This document shows positions 49,216 to 63,783 of a stretch of 64,000 nt of DNA, piece by piece. This DNA is from Unio delphinus. Its lineage: Eukaryota > Mollusca > Bivalvia > Unionida > Unionidae. Numbering within the stretch: position 1 is the first letter of the stretch; each line of letters opens with the position of its first letter. The notes beneath the pieces are model-generated. The model saw nothing but the letters and a program-made list of their open reading frames with translations. It did no database searches and was not told the DNA's origin. The stretch lies in contig JAQISU010000155.1 of the NCBI GenBank assembly GCA_029339505.1, forward strand, positions 16,321,501-16,385,500, given 5' to 3'. A program made the translations under genes and the position numbers.

Positions 49216-50845
49216 TTGAAAAATTTCCCAATGAATGAATTTTTAATCCAAAAAGTCAAATTTAAATCTAACAGACCGACAATAAAAATAAATATAAATG
49301 ACTTATTAAATATACGTAACATAAGTAGTTTGATAAAATGTGCAAGGGATTGTTATTCTTTAGCTATATTTATTAAAGGGTATCCTTGCGAGATCGATTC
49401 TATTTTTAGGAAGAAAAAAAATCAAACCTTAATGTACAAGCTGAACATTGTGAACATGACGATCAACATAGCTCAGGGTAAGCAGAACAAATGAATAATT
49501 CAGCAAGACTCTCACTAGCTGAAATCAAGAGTGATTGCGGTCAACTACAACAAACTATTGTTTCGCTCAGAAAAGAAATTATATCTCTAAAGGCAACACA
49601 AATCACTTTGGTGACTATGAATGACGTTAATGCATTCCGTGCTGAAGTAAACAATAAGTTACAGGCACAATCTCAAACAACTGAGCTGCGCCGTAATGAG
49701 ATTAAGTCACTGAAAACTACTCAAAGCGTGTTGATGAAAGAAAATGAAACTCTGCACACCATCACCGAGCAACTTAGAGTTAAGCTGATGATATCTTTGG
49801 ATAAACCCACGTCTTATGGTGATGTCGTTCGCACGCATAGTCCAGGTGTAAGTAACCTTACATGTAGATGCCAATAGATGTGGTGATCAACCCTCTCCAT
49901 CAATTGAAGCTCAGAACAAGATTTATGCGTCTAACGGTTCATCTTCCGTCTTGATTGACTCTAACAAAACTGGTAGTGATACACACTGCTGTCTAACAAG
50001 TGAATCTCAGAACATAACTACAGTGTCCAACTGTTCATCTCCCGTGTCGGTTGAGGCTGACGACTCTACCCCAGGTACTACGGCAGTGGAGTTACAAACC
50101 AGCTTTGAAAAATAGGGGGGTCAGTGCTCTGCAAACTCTGGTTTCAAAAAGAATGGATATAAGTTCACAGACTGTAGATGGAAGACATATCGCACACTTC
50201 GATGGAAATATCCCACATATTTATAAAGCCAATGTTCATCTTGATATGGCAAATGTCGTGCGCACACCCATTCGGAATCAAAATAAACTGTTAACTCACA
50301 CCGAACAGAGTTCTGAACAGAGAACTTTGACCAGGATAGAGGACGTTCGGCATCCGATGGCTAGCAACAGTAATGTGAAAGGTATTGACTTGAAACACCC
50401 TCCTAGCAACATACCTACCGTTACTGGGGGTCAGGTAGAAAGACCTAGATCATTTGATAAATCGGGTTTAGAAATCGGCTCAGAGAGTACTTTTGGACAT
50501 GATTATATTAATGACAATGATGATAATGTTGTATTTGAAGGTATGGTTAGACGTAGAACACGGCGCTCTTATGTGGGTGGCATTGGCATCAAATCTACTG
50601 CTGAAGGCCTCAGTAAATTCTTGAATGAATACGACATAGATCCGTTATCCATACAGTTTATCCACAGTAGACGTAATTGTCTATCGGCCAAGCTGACTGT
50701 ATATAATTCAGACTGCAACACTGTTGAAAAGGATGTAACATGGCCAAAAGGTGTTTATGTAAGAAGGTGGTATGGGAATCAATCCTGGCGAGACAGGTTT
50801 AATAATCAGGAGGCAAGTGAAGGGGCCGGATGGGATATTCCATGA
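49216..50845 (+). pseudogene. LINE ORF1-like region (coiled coil and RNA-binding-like domain), broken
   Basis: It is in three frames. The first is a basic piece (49216-49494). The second (49491-49877) is a coiled coil with two similar units (LRKEIISLKATQ and LRRNEIKSLKTTQ). The third (50051-50845) has a Ser/Thr-rich linker and a C-terminal domain RRSYVGGIGIKST...WPKGVYVRRWYG, a layout found in ORF1 proteins of mollusc LINEs. ORF2 follows on the same strand. Confidence 0.6.
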
Positions 50846-50883
50846 CTGGGTTTACATAGTCAATTGTTCATAAATTTACCATT

Positions 50884-52752
50884 ATGTACTATCGTAAGTT
50901 AAAGTGTTTTGTCATCTTTGCCATTTTAGTCCTGCTTTCACAATGCATAAGTATTAATATGCCTATATTGCAAGTTATTATGAATCTTAATATACTCAGC
51001 TGGAATGATAAACGAATTATGTCCTCTTCTCTTAGCTGTAGTGCAATGCTGGATAAATATGATGCTGACGTAGCTTGCATAACTGAACATAAACTGTTAC
51101 AGCACTTAGTTCCATTTTGCAATTCTATTTATTTTGATTATAAATGCACTGCTAAGGCCCAGGATATTTCCTCTATTATCCCGTTAATAAAATGTGGAAA
51201 AGGAGGAGTTGCAATCTTCTGCAAATCACCTCTCATGAGACATGCTAACTTTATAGATGAAGTTCATAGTGACAGAGTTGTTGGCATATAATTCAAATTT
51301 CCCGACATTCAAAATGTATATAGTTTTTGTGTATATATGCCGACCCTATTGTATGGCATAGATTGTTACAAAGCGCAAATTGAGTTGATTCCAAATCTTT
51401 CTGATCAGTACTCACAGCTGGGGATGTCTATTTTACTGGTTATTTCAATGCAGTAGCTGAGCCAAACACTTTCAAAGATTACAAAGATAGGGTGTTTCAG
51501 GAGTTCTTGCAATATAATAATCTAGTGAGTGCTGGTCATTTAAAAAATATGCACTGATTCCCGTTATACATTAACCACAGCAAGAACTATGATTGATCAT
51601 TTTGTACTGTCAGATCAATGCATAATTAGATTACGGAGTGCGCACATTCTTTCAGATCATGAAGAGCATGTGATATCCGACCACCTACCTATTGTTACAT
51701 CCCTTCATACGGTGACATGTGGGAAAGACTCCAGACAGTCTATGAAGAGAAATAACATAGCTTGGAATAAATCAGACACTGATATCTTGAATAATTATCA
51801 ATATGAGTTGGACCTTTGCCTGAAAACTTTAGAAATAGATACTATTTCGGACATTGTTGATAGATTTTACAGGCACATTGTTAATGCAATACAGCAGTCA
51901 AGGGACATTGCGCTTCTAAAGTCTAAATTTAATTATCATGCCAAACCATAATGGTCAAATGAACTCAAAGAAGCACATAAACTTCAAAGACAAGCTAGGT
52001 ATACTTGGATAAATGAAGGAAGACCGAGGGATAATCAATATAATTCGTACAGAGAATATAAAGATAAGAAGAGAGACTTTAGAAACCTTCAAAAACTAGC
52101 TGTGGAAAAATAAATGGGGGATGTGTATGAAGAAATTGAAAAAGCACATGAATGTGATGTAAGACACTTTTGGAAAATGATCAACTCTAAGAGAGGAAAC
52201 AATATAAATTTTTGTCAGGAACTATCAACTGATGGAGTTTGTGTCCGTGATGATGCTTCCATCGCAAATGGAATTGCCAGATACTATGAGGACATTCACA
52301 CGCCTAATCCTAGTCATAGTTTTGATAGAAACTTTTATGAACTTATAGAGAGAAAATTAAAACGGGGTCTACAGGACGGAGTAAGCCATATCGAGGCTTT
52401 ACAGACCAGTATCAGTGTAAACGAAGTAAGAGAAATCATTAAAAGTCTACAGAAATCAAAAGCGTCTTGACATGATCAAATTTGCAATGAACATTTAATC
52501 TATGGCAGCGACTACCTCATCGAATGTATGGCGATTTTATTTACTCGGATGATTGATCAATGTTACATACCTGTAGATTGCAAAAAAGGTATGGTAATAC
52601 CACTGTACAAAGGTAACAGGAAATCAAAGAACTCCCTCGAAAGTTACAGGCCTGTTACTTTACTGCCTGTTATTTACCAAACCTTTGAGAAAATTATTCA
52701 TGAACGTTTGGTAACTTGGCTCAAAGATAGCCTTAAAGAACAAAATAAATAA
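50884..52752 (+). pseudogene. LINE ORF2: AP endonuclease and N-terminal RT, decayed
   Basis: The endonuclease parts are LNILSWNDKRIM and DVACITEHKLL (from about 50970), and HILSDHEEHVISDHLPIV (about 51640), which keeps the SDH catalytic His. RT starts with a helical linker (52114-52470) and motif 1 PLYKGNRKSKNSLESYRPVTLLPV (written in full as 52606-52680). Stops and frameshifts are frequent, and sequence ends at about 52755 before the YxDD box. The type is I/Jockey-like by resemblance only. Confidence 0.75.
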
Positions 52753-52759
52753 ACACTAC

Positions 52760-52986
52760 TTCAAAATCCAATACATACACTGGTTAAAATACTTTATAGT
52801 ACACTCAATATCGCGGTTGCTAACTGTTTATTTAACCGGGTAATCGATGTACTCAGGAACGGTCACCCTAGATCATGATCTGGTCTCCCTCTTTTCACAC
52901 ACACACACACACACACGTATACATACATACATACACGCGCACCCACAGGCACGCACGCACGAGCGCACATATACATATATATACAT

Positions 52987-53018
<32 letters not shown>

Positions 53019-53564
53019 CATACATACATACATACATACATACATACATACATACATACACACACACAGAACTATGTACTTGGTAATCGAGTGTTCCAAA
53101 GTCCACAATATATTTGTATATCCTCTTAGAATGCCAAAGGTAATAGGTGAATAGAGGAAACAGCAAATTATTTGTTTTATTGGATCGGAAGAGGGAAGCG
53201 TTAGAAGCAAAATATAGTTTTGTGTGTACTTCAACTAAAGCTGTTTCTACGTCGTCCACGTGGCACCACTAATGGACAATTTTGACTAATAAGAAAGATG
53301 ATGGAACAATATTAGAACTCTCCTTTTTCGCATAGAAAGGTTTTTAAATTGTCGGTTTTGACATTGTAACACTATATGAAGCTGCTTCATTTGTATATTT
53401 TCCCTATATGTTTATTCAAAATAAATATATATTTATTACGCATTTGTTTTACCGAACAACTTTTTATGTCGATTTTGTCAATTTTAATGTAGATGAAGAC
53501 GATATTTTACAACGCATGACGAAACTTTAATTGCAATTATGACTTTTAGCATTGCTGTTGTATT

Positions 53565-53635
<71 letters not shown>

Positions 53636-53766
53636 TCTATAGATATAATCAACATTTATTTTAATATAGTTTGATAGTGCATCCTTAAGAAAATATAATG
53701 TAATATTGGGTTAGCATAACATTTTCTCTGTATAATGTTTAACGGTATTTAGATTTGCGAATTGAA

Positions 53767-53820
<54 letters not shown>
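52760..53820. repeat. CA, CATA and GA microsatellites with unassigned DNA
   Basis: CA at 52897-52917, CATA at 52920-52940 and 52989-53059, GA at 53571-53629 and 53770-53819. Between them I see no gene. The last GA array borders the repeat block at 53820-54240. Confidence 0.85.
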
Positions 53821-53823
<3 letters not shown>

Positions 53824-54240
53824 ACTCTGGATAATCACAGTGAATATCGATAAATGGGCAATTCCTTATACAGCGCCGACTACACCTGTAAAGGCAAGTG
53901 GCCTCAAGAGAGAGGCAGGTGGAAACAACATAGTTTACCCTCAGGTATTACGTGCTCTTAATCCGGAAATGAAATTAAAATGCAAATAAAAGTTACAAGG
54001 GGCAGATCAGGCATGTCAATTTAGCGTATGTATGTATGTATGTATGTATGTATGTATGTATGTATGTATGTATGTCGTTCTATTACATAATGTTCTTGGT
54101 TTGAGAAGCTTGAGAACATATCCAATGACTTTTTTCATCATATCAATTACGTTTTCTAATAATCTATCAGCAATCTGTATGTTATTATTTTTCTCGTTTT
54201 AAAGAATTTTCTAAAACAGTGCGTTGATCTTCTCCGTTTT
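53820..54240 (-). repeat. Repeat block, copy 1 (GA array, about 205 bp, TATG array, about 165 bp)
   Basis: Bases 53820-54025 match the reverse complement of 61865-62072, and 54075-54240 match the reverse complement of 60309-60484. A TATG array (54026-54074) lies between. On the minus strand the 54240-54075 piece encodes an NIQIADRLLENVIDMMK-like peptide also readable in the other copy. It may be a degraded transposon or a duplicated host segment. Confidence 0.6.
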
Positions 54241-54475
54241 TCTTTCGTGGTCCAAATTGTTCTTTTACGAAGCATATTACCAAGTATGTATCCTGGTAAT
54301 CCCTTTTACTTTTAATTATGACCTGACACCAAAGAAGAGAAGTGACTGAAGCTTTAAATATAACAACCAATGAATCTCTTGAGAGTGTTTCAGTAATTCA
54401 TACCTGTGCTTAACTTTGAATGTATATTGCAATTGCTTCCTTTATTTGTTCATGACCCTCTTCTGTAACATATAT

Positions 54476-55310
54476 TTAGTTGTTTACTATCTCTATTTCA
54501 AACTTGGTGGTCAAATATATTTCTTTGATTTGCTTGATATATTTCATTTTTAATGTTGTTTCTGAATCATCAGCAAACTGAAATTTAAAATTTCCAGTCT
54601 TAAATAGCCCTAATGGCTTTTTGCAGTAAATCTTATCTTGACCCTCCACTAGTCCCATGTAGACTGTACCAGCATTGTCCTCCACCAGCCCAATAATTTT
54701 TGGAGAGATTACCTAGAAAGAAAATCATAAATGACAAAACATTTTCTTCTTTTCCACTGAGACAGACACAAAGTATTTACTAAGAAATTAACCTTTAGCA
54801 CATTATTAAGCCTTGTGGATTAATGTTACTTTAAAGACAACTATTTGCATAAAAGAAACGTCTTCAGACTTATATATCCACATTTTTTTAACATGGTGTT
54901 GGTACCTGAAATGAATAGTCTTGAGGTCAGTGACATTTATTGATTCCTTTTGAATATTCTTTGGTGTCATGCTCCCAAATCTTGGTTTACCTTTTTTGCC
55001 ATGTCCACCAATAGTAAATGTCTACTGCCCATATAATGTTGACTATTTCAAGCAAATAAGTTATTTACTGAATCAAGTGATAAATATTTTTATTTAGAAT
55101 GTCAGGAAATGATATAAACTAATATTGTAACAATATATTTCAAGAAATACAAATAAAGTACGCCATTCAATTTATCTATACATAACATATGTATTTTAAA
55201 ACACAAAAAATAAAATCTTACCTCCCTCCACTGTCATACCCTCCACAGAAAAAGGCAAAGTTTTAATCTCCTGCACTGTAAAATACTCATGAATTCTTGG
55301 AATCTGAAGT
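54476..55310 (-). other. Possible three-exon host gene remnant
   Basis: Three minus-strand stretches have open frames and splice-like borders. Bases 55219-55303 (CACTTCAG before, GTAAGA after) contain EYFTVQEIKTLPFSVEG. Bases about 54907-55017 contain TIGGHGKKGKPRFGSM (GTACC after). Bases 54476-54713 (TTCTTTCTAG before) contain KIIGLVEDNAGTVYMGLVEG and end at a stop at 54476. I could not make the exon phases agree, and recognise no family. It may be a host gene, a retrocopy remnant or chance. Confidence 0.3.
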
Positions 55311-55619
55311 GAAAACCAAATAAAATTACTATGCTATCATATATGCCCATCTATAAAATTGTAATCAAGTGTTTTCTTAATTTACTTGCAATAATGACTT
55401 GCTTACAGAATGACAAGGACACCTGTGTGTCATCACTGGTTCAAAATTAGTATTAATCTAATTTCATGTTCATATTGTATATCTGATGCATATATTGTAT
55501 CTCATTTTGGAATATTTCATTGGCATAGGGCTATAAATGCTCATCCAGCAGTTATTGTTATTACATTATGGTTTGAAAATGTTTCAGCAGAGATTACAAC
55601 GGATTCTTCCAGGTGTCGT

Positions 55620-56638
55620 TGTAGATGATGACGTCATCTATATAGGCATCACAATTTTCTAGACCAGAGGTGATCATATTCATGAGACGTTTGAAATGTA
55701 CTTGGTGACCCTTTCATCCCGAATGGCATTACTTTATATTGGTAACGTCCATCTGGAGTCACAAATGCCGAGATTTCCTTTGCTCTTTCCGTTAGTGGAA
55801 TCTGCCAAAATCCTTTCAGAAGGTCAAATTTGGTGACATACTTGGTATTCCCGAGTTTATCAATACAATCGTCAATTCTTGGTAATGGGAATGAATCTGT
55901 CTTTGTCACACTGATCACCTTCCTATAATCAGTGCATATACGGAAAGTTTTATCTGGTTTTGGATCAAGTATGCATGGTGCACTCGAATCACTTTTACTG
56001 GGCTCGATAAAATCATTCTCCAGCAAATATTGCATTTCCTTTTATAAGTATTCCTGTTTCATTGGATTTATCCTGTATGGATGTTGTTTGACAGGTTTGG
56101 AATTTACAATTTCAGCCTCATGAAAAATGTTGTTTGTTCTTGTAGGAACATCTGGAAATAAGTGCTCATATTCAAATAATAACTGTTTCAGGTCATTTCT
56201 TTCTTGCACTTGCAAATGTGAAAGTTTCTGGTCTAGATCTTTCAGAACTTCTGAATTACAAAGATCCGTCATTTCAATATCTGTAGAATCTGATGATATT
56301 CCTTCACTGAGTGGGACAGGTACAACTCAATGAATTACATGTTTAACATGGCTATCTCTTTCAGTATACTCTTTTAGCATGTTTATATGGCAGAGTTGTT
56401 TTTGTTTGCGCCTACAAGGAGTTTTTATGACGTAATTTAAGTCATTAAATTTCCTGTCAACTGTGTAGGGACCATAATATTTGGCCTGAAGAGGATTTTC
56501 TGGCATTGGTAGGAGAGACAGGACTCTATCACCAGGCTGAAAACTCCTTTCCTTCGATTTTGTTTTATCATATCTTGATTTCAATTTAGATTGATCAGAG
56601 TGTAGATTTGCTCTTGCGACCTCACAAGCCTTTGACAA
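55620..56638 (-). pseudogene. pol: Second integrase-before-RT gypsy relic
   Basis: Read on the minus strand: first an integrase C-terminal module (DRVLSLLPMPENPLQAKYYG, GPYTV, then HINMLKEY) at 56327-56638. A linker follows (56042-56272), and RT motifs LLENDFIEPSKS, ICTDYRKV, KFDLLKGFWQIPLTE and VMPFGMKGSPSTFQ at 55649-56035. Integrase lies upstream of RT, as in the full element at 4009-12387, but sequence is clearly different. It is truncated at both ends and has stops and a frameshift. Confidence 0.75.
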
Positions 56639-56679
56639 CTTGTATCTATTGAACCTGTTTCTATTTATTTAGTACGGAC

Positions 56680-58390
56680 AATCGTGATGAAAAGTGCACC
56701 AAAGCCTTGTGAACTTGATCCAATTCCGACATCACTGCTGCTTGAGTGCTTAGATCCAATATTGCCTTCACTAACTGATGTTATTAATATCTCTCTCTCA
56801 TCAAGGGAATTCCCATCATTTATCAAAACTGCCATCGTAAAGCCACTGCTGAAGAAACCAACACTGGACCATAACGATTTCATGATCTACCGCCCAGTTT
56901 CTAATCTCCCATTAATATAAAAAATCTTAAAAAAGGTTGTTCTAACTCAACTTTTATCTCATTTGAATTCAAAGTCTTTTTAGCAATGTACCGTCTGCAT
57001 ATCGCCCTTGCCACAGTACGGAAACTACTCTTCTGAAAGTATTTAGTGACATTCTCTCTGCTTTGGATAGTGGAAAGATTTCAGTCCTCACTCTCCTGGA
57101 TTTATCTGCAGCATTTGACACAATAGACCATGATATATTACATCACCGTCTCCAGCATGTATTTGGCATTCAAATAGTGGTTCAAGTCCTACATAGTCAA
57201 TAGGACACAAATTATATTTGCAAATGGAATACACTCCAGCCCAGTTGACGTATGTTGTGGTTTTCCACAGGGATCTGTTCTTGGACATGTTCTCTTCATT
57301 CTGTACACTCAGCTGCTCTCAAGTGTCATAGATCATCACCCAGTGTCGCAACAATTGTATGCTGATGACACCCAAATATACAAGTCTAGCCATCCAACTG
57401 AAGTTGATGCTACCATCCATGGAGTAGAGAAGTGCATTTCTGATGTGAAATCATGAATGGCATGTAACAAGCTGCAGATGAATGATGATAAAACTAAGTC
57501 TATTGTGATCACAACACAAAGACTTTCTCATTCACATCCTTTACCTCAGACAATAAATATCAGCAACACCAACATTAAATTCTCACAGTCAGTACGGAAC
57601 CTAGACGTTACTCTAGACAGTACTCTCACATTGCACCAACATTTCATGAAGATATGCAAGGCTGCATATCTTGAATTGAGACGCATCAGTTTCATTCGTA
57701 AATATCTTTCAGTTGATGCCACTAAAACACTTGTGTGTTCATTAGTACTTTCAAGATTGGACTATTGTAACTCAATTATGTCTGGTTCGTCACAATATTT
57801 ACTCCAGAAACTTCAAAAAGTTCAAAACACAGTTGCACGGATCATCTTTAGAGTACCACGATCAGAGCACTCCTCACCATTGCTCTGTACCCTACACTGT
57901 CTATCAATTCGATACAGAAACAAACACAAAATTTGTTCTCTGTGCTATGTTTCAATGACAGACTCCAGTCCGACATACCTATCCAGCCTCACCCATGTGT
58001 ATACACCAGCTAGATCCTTATGCTATTCTTCTGATAATCGTATACTCATTATTCCCAAGGTGAAAACAAGGTCATATGGACAACGCTTGTTTGCACACCA
58101 GGGCCCAGCGACGTGGAACGAATTGCCCATTGAAATTAGACACAAAGACGTAGTGGTCCCTTTTAAGAGTGTTCTTTAAGACTCACCTGTTTCGACTGCA
58201 GGGACAAACTTAGCGACCTAATCATGTTTTGTATCTTATATGTTTTCAGCATGTTTTTATGTTTTCCAATTTCATTGTTTTTTTCATTTGTTGTTCTGTA
58301 GTGTAGTCATATCATTATTGATGGTGTAAAGCGCTTAGAGCTTCGTAAGATTAGGCGCTATACAAAGTCCTCATTATTATTATTATGCTT
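56680..58390 (+). mobile_element. CR1/L2-type LINE, copy 2, 5'-truncated
   Basis: RT begins at KSAPKPCELDPIPTSLLLECL and MIYRPVSNLPLI (motif 1, 56684-56920). It continues in broken frames with QLYADDTQ (about 57350-57375, YADD box) and an open 240-codon C-terminal part at 57457-58179 (LQMNDDKTKS, LSRLDYCNSIM, GPATWNELP). The 3' UTR ends AAAGCGCTTAGAGCTTCGTA, then GGCGCTATACAAAG and an ATT tail at about 58370-58385. It is better preserved than copy 1. Confidence 0.8.
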
Positions 58391-58738
58391 AACTTATCTT
58401 GTAACGTGCAACCTGATAGCTTTCTTGTACTGATACGTTTTTCACGAGCAAGTAGCAAAATGTAGGAAACACTCATACCATTATACGATTTTCTAAAACA
58501 AAGAAAGAGTAACAAGAACAGAACAGAACAATGAAAATAAATACACTGATTTTGTCAGGTTTCAACCTTCTCTGTCAATATAATTCCATTCTGATATATG
58601 TATTACAATTGCGTATGACTTCATTTTTGCATTATCACATTCAAGTCAAGCTTATACCTTATCCACTTCTTAAAATTTGTATTATGTCATAATTTTGTTT
58701 GATTTAGATTTTCTCCTTTTTACATAAAAATAAACGTG
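58391..58738. other. Unassigned AT-rich DNA
   Basis: No features seen. Confidence 0.5.
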
Positions 58739-60308
<1,570 letters not shown>

Positions 60309-60641
60309 ATGAAAACGGAGATGAAAAACGTACAGTTTTCGAAAAATCTTTGCAAAGAGAAAAATAAGAACATACAGATTGCTGAGAGAATATTAAGAAA
60401 CGTAGTTGATATGATGAAGACTGATGTCATTGAATATGTTCTCAAGCTTCTCAGACCAAGAATATTACGTAATAGAATGGCAATCATACATACATACATA
60501 CATACATACATACATACATACATACATACATACATACATACATACATACATACATACATTCATACATACATACATACATACATACATACATACATACATA
60601 CATACATACATACGTACATACATACATACATACATACATAC
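60309..60641 (+). repeat. Repeat block, copy 2a, with CATA array
   Basis: Bases 60309-60484 are the reverse complement match of 54075-54240, with peptide-level similarity (NIQIAERILRNVVDMMK and VLKLLRPRILRNR). A CATA array fills 60485-60641. Confidence 0.6.
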
Positions 60642-61015
60642 ATTTGCTTGTTTTAAAAGTACACTTGAAAAGTTTACGAGAATTGTTCTATCCATTAGTG
60701 AAAAAAATGGACAGAAACATTAACCGTTTTTTATTTGAGAATGCCCTGAATCTAAAAACAATTTGTGTCGACCCTGCTCTATTGTGTAAATCAGTGTCTA
60801 CACTGAGCGATTACTATGTCAGAGGAAAGAGCTTGGTTGAGTGCGATATCGTATTCGGACATCGCACTTAATTCAGTTTGTTCCTTAGAGCGGTTTGATT
60901 GTGGAAATTAAATTTAAACTTGATCAACATGGTGTTTGTTTACCTTATAGACTTCCTTAATAAATATATTCCGACCAATCATATGTTTTACTTACCACTT
61001 ACAAGGAAGTCACAC

Positions 61016-61093
<78 letters not shown>

Positions 61094-61116
61094 TAGCACT
61101 TACAAGGAAGTCACAC

Positions 61117-61183
<67 letters not shown>

Positions 61184-61783
61184 CCTTTCCTTCGTCACTT
61201 AGTTTTAAAACGTTATATGTATAACTTGCATGAGTACGCTGGCTTTAAAAATAATATTTTGTAAGCCTCTCGATACCTTCTTTATTGTATTTACGTTGAA
61301 TCACATAATCTTTGTTACGTATGCGCTGCTTACATTCTACGAAGATCTCCAATTTAACACCATATATGGGATTTTACTTTAGTTAAATCTTCAGATAGTC
61401 TTTCACGAGCAAATAGAACATCCGTTTACACTTCAATAATGCTAATGCCAGAAGGATAACGATGTTTGATGGATGATGGCGTTATAATGAAGCACCGCAA
61501 ACATATCTAGAAATTGGAAGTGGGTTATTTGGTGCCACAAAAATAACCCTAAATACAGTATATGACTTATTCTAAGGTTGAGCACTTGGCGCATGTTTGC
61601 AATTGTGTGAGTGGAGACGGAGTGATGGGTTAAGGAGAAAACGTAGCGAAATCACGGTGGAGATGAATTTGTTACACTGTTTTTCAGTGGAGATCCATTT
61701 CCGGACAACATTGGTGCACGTGGAAAGTAAATGACTGCTGTGATTATTCAAATTTTGTTATTTGTCTATTTGGTCGTTTCTCT
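60642..61783. repeat. TA arrays (61016-61092, 61118-61181) and unassigned DNA
   Basis: The 26-bp CACTTACAAGGAAGTCACAC segment is repeated before each TA array, a small duplication. The rest shows nothing assignable. Confidence 0.7.
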
Positions 61784-62068
61784 ACATACATACATACATA
61801 CATACATACATACATACATACATACATACATACATACATACATACATACATACATACATACATACGCTAAATTGTCATGGCTGATCTGCCGCTAGTAATT
61901 TTTATTTGCATTTTTGTTTCATTTCAGGATTAAGACTCTCTAACACCTGAGGGTAAAATGTTGTTTCCACCTGCTTCTCCTTTGAGTCGACTTGCCTTTA
62001 CAGGTGTAGTCGGCACTGTTCAAGGAATAGCTCTTTTATCGATTCTCTCTGTGATTATACAGGGTAAA

Positions 62069-62149
<81 letters not shown>
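61784..62149 (+). repeat. Repeat block, copy 2b (CATA array, about 205 bp, CT array)
   Basis: CATA at 61784-61864 and CT at 62073-62149 enclose the reverse complement match of 53820-54025. On the plus strand the middle (about 61928-62062) has splice-like borders (TTTCATTTCAG before, GGTAAAAC after) and a frame MLFPPASPLSRLAFTGVVG with a hydrophobic continuation. It may be an old exon. Confidence 0.6.
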
Positions 62150-62151
<2 letters not shown>

Positions 62152-63122
62152 ACTCAAACACAGTTTCTACATTATTTTTCATTATTCATGTTTGGAAGTC
62201 CTAATTCGAATTAAATTCTGGAATTGGATAACTTCATGTATGCTTATTAGGATGTATTTATCACATGAAAAAAAAAAAGAAAATATATAAACATTTAAAA
62301 TTAAAGCTTCGTATTACAATGTATGTTAGTATATATTCCAGTACAAGCATTGTATTTGGTATTTCGGGTTAAAGGCCTTACACCGAGATTAAATATCAGA
62401 ACACAACAGTGTGACACAAACAATTGGCAGATATGCACAATACATTTATTCAGCATTTCTGGCCATCATAAAAGACGTTCAGTAGCATATCGTCCTGTGA
62501 TGAATACCTGTTACTGAATATTAATAGCCTTTCAGCAAAAGTATCAATCAAAATAATTCACCAATATCACAATGCTGTAACGGTTATTACAAAGAATTAT
62601 TTTTTTTTAAAACCGGTGTATTTCGAATCATATAGTTTAAATTCTAATGCAAGAGTAAGTATCATAATTAGAGCGTTTGACGCATGCGTCGAAATTTAAA
62701 AAAGTATGATTCTCGAATTTCTGAAAATTACTTTAAAAGAATAAGCTATCAGTTAATCTAAATAACACAATAGAAGAAATAAAAAGTAATAATGAAATAT
62801 ATAAGATTTCACATTGTATAGACTGAGTAGGTTACCAAGAACTGACCTGATGAATAGATGTCCGAAACAAACCGTTTAGAAACGTTCTTAGTACTTATCA
62901 CCAAAGAAATTGTATTGGGGTGTGATCTTAACTTAGCATATCAGTTATCATACACAATATTATATAAATTCCAGCAGTGAGTTTGAACAGTTTTATAACA
63001 ATTATTAATTATTCTAACTAGCCACGGTACTCTAAGCCTCTAAGAAGAATGAGTCACTTAGACATATGCAATGACATTATCGCGTGCTTTCTTAACATCT
63101 AACGTTGTTTTACAAAAAGAAA

Positions 63123-63125
<3 letters not shown>
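62150..63125. other. Unassigned AT-rich DNA
   Basis: No gene or element is recognised. Confidence 0.5.

Positions 63126-63213
<88 letters not shown>
63126..63213. repeat. TA microsatellite
   Basis: About 44 TA units. Confidence 0.95.
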
Positions 63214-63219
<6 letters not shown>

Positions 63220-63461
63220 CCTTTCATCAATATCCGCTCTTCTTTGTATTAGATAATATGCATAAAACCCTTGGTATTATATTATAAAATTTATGTAAGT
63301 ATGCATTCAGTATAAATATGGTAAAACATAAAAGTACACAAATTATCAACTTCAGTTTCTTTCAATATGTTACAGCTATGTCATTCTTTTAAAACAAATA
63401 GAAGCTTGGTCTTTGATGACGTTGTTATTAAGTTCCATGAATAGATCACATCACACGCGAA

Positions 63462-63783
63462 CCGCTCCAGTGGCCTAGTGTTTAGAGCGTTCGCCGCGAA
63501 AGCGGAGGTCGTGGGTTAGATCCCCTGCTGCGTCATAACAAAGATTTTTAAAAATGTACTAACACCTACCTCGCTAGACGCTGTGCATTAAACGGTTAGT
63601 GTTAGGACTGCTCGGCCTGGTGTCAAGGATAATGTGACAGGTTGGGACATCATGATACATGTATGCGGCATGATGCACCAGTGCAAGACATCACTATAAA
63701 CTGCCTCAATGCAGATATCTTAGCGATATGAATGAAAAATTGTTAAAGCTACTTTATAAATCCTTATCAAACAAACAAACAAA
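63462..63783 (+). repeat. tRNA-derived SINE, full length
   Basis: The head CTCCAGTGGCCTAGTGTTTA and the B-box-like GGGTTAGATCCCC are followed by the body shared with the copies at 2281-2575 and 3407-3720, ending in an AAACAAACAAAC tail. This is the most complete copy here and shows the forward orientation of the family. Confidence 0.75.

Noticed and set aside
52847..53259. Long frames of HTYIHTYI or CVCMYVCM type (also near 45301, 60254-60723)
   Set aside because: They are translations of CATA/TATG microsatellites.
63462..63540. tRNA gene
   Set aside because: A- and B-box-like sequence is present, but no cloverleaf closes and the same head occurs with a SINE body in three other places.
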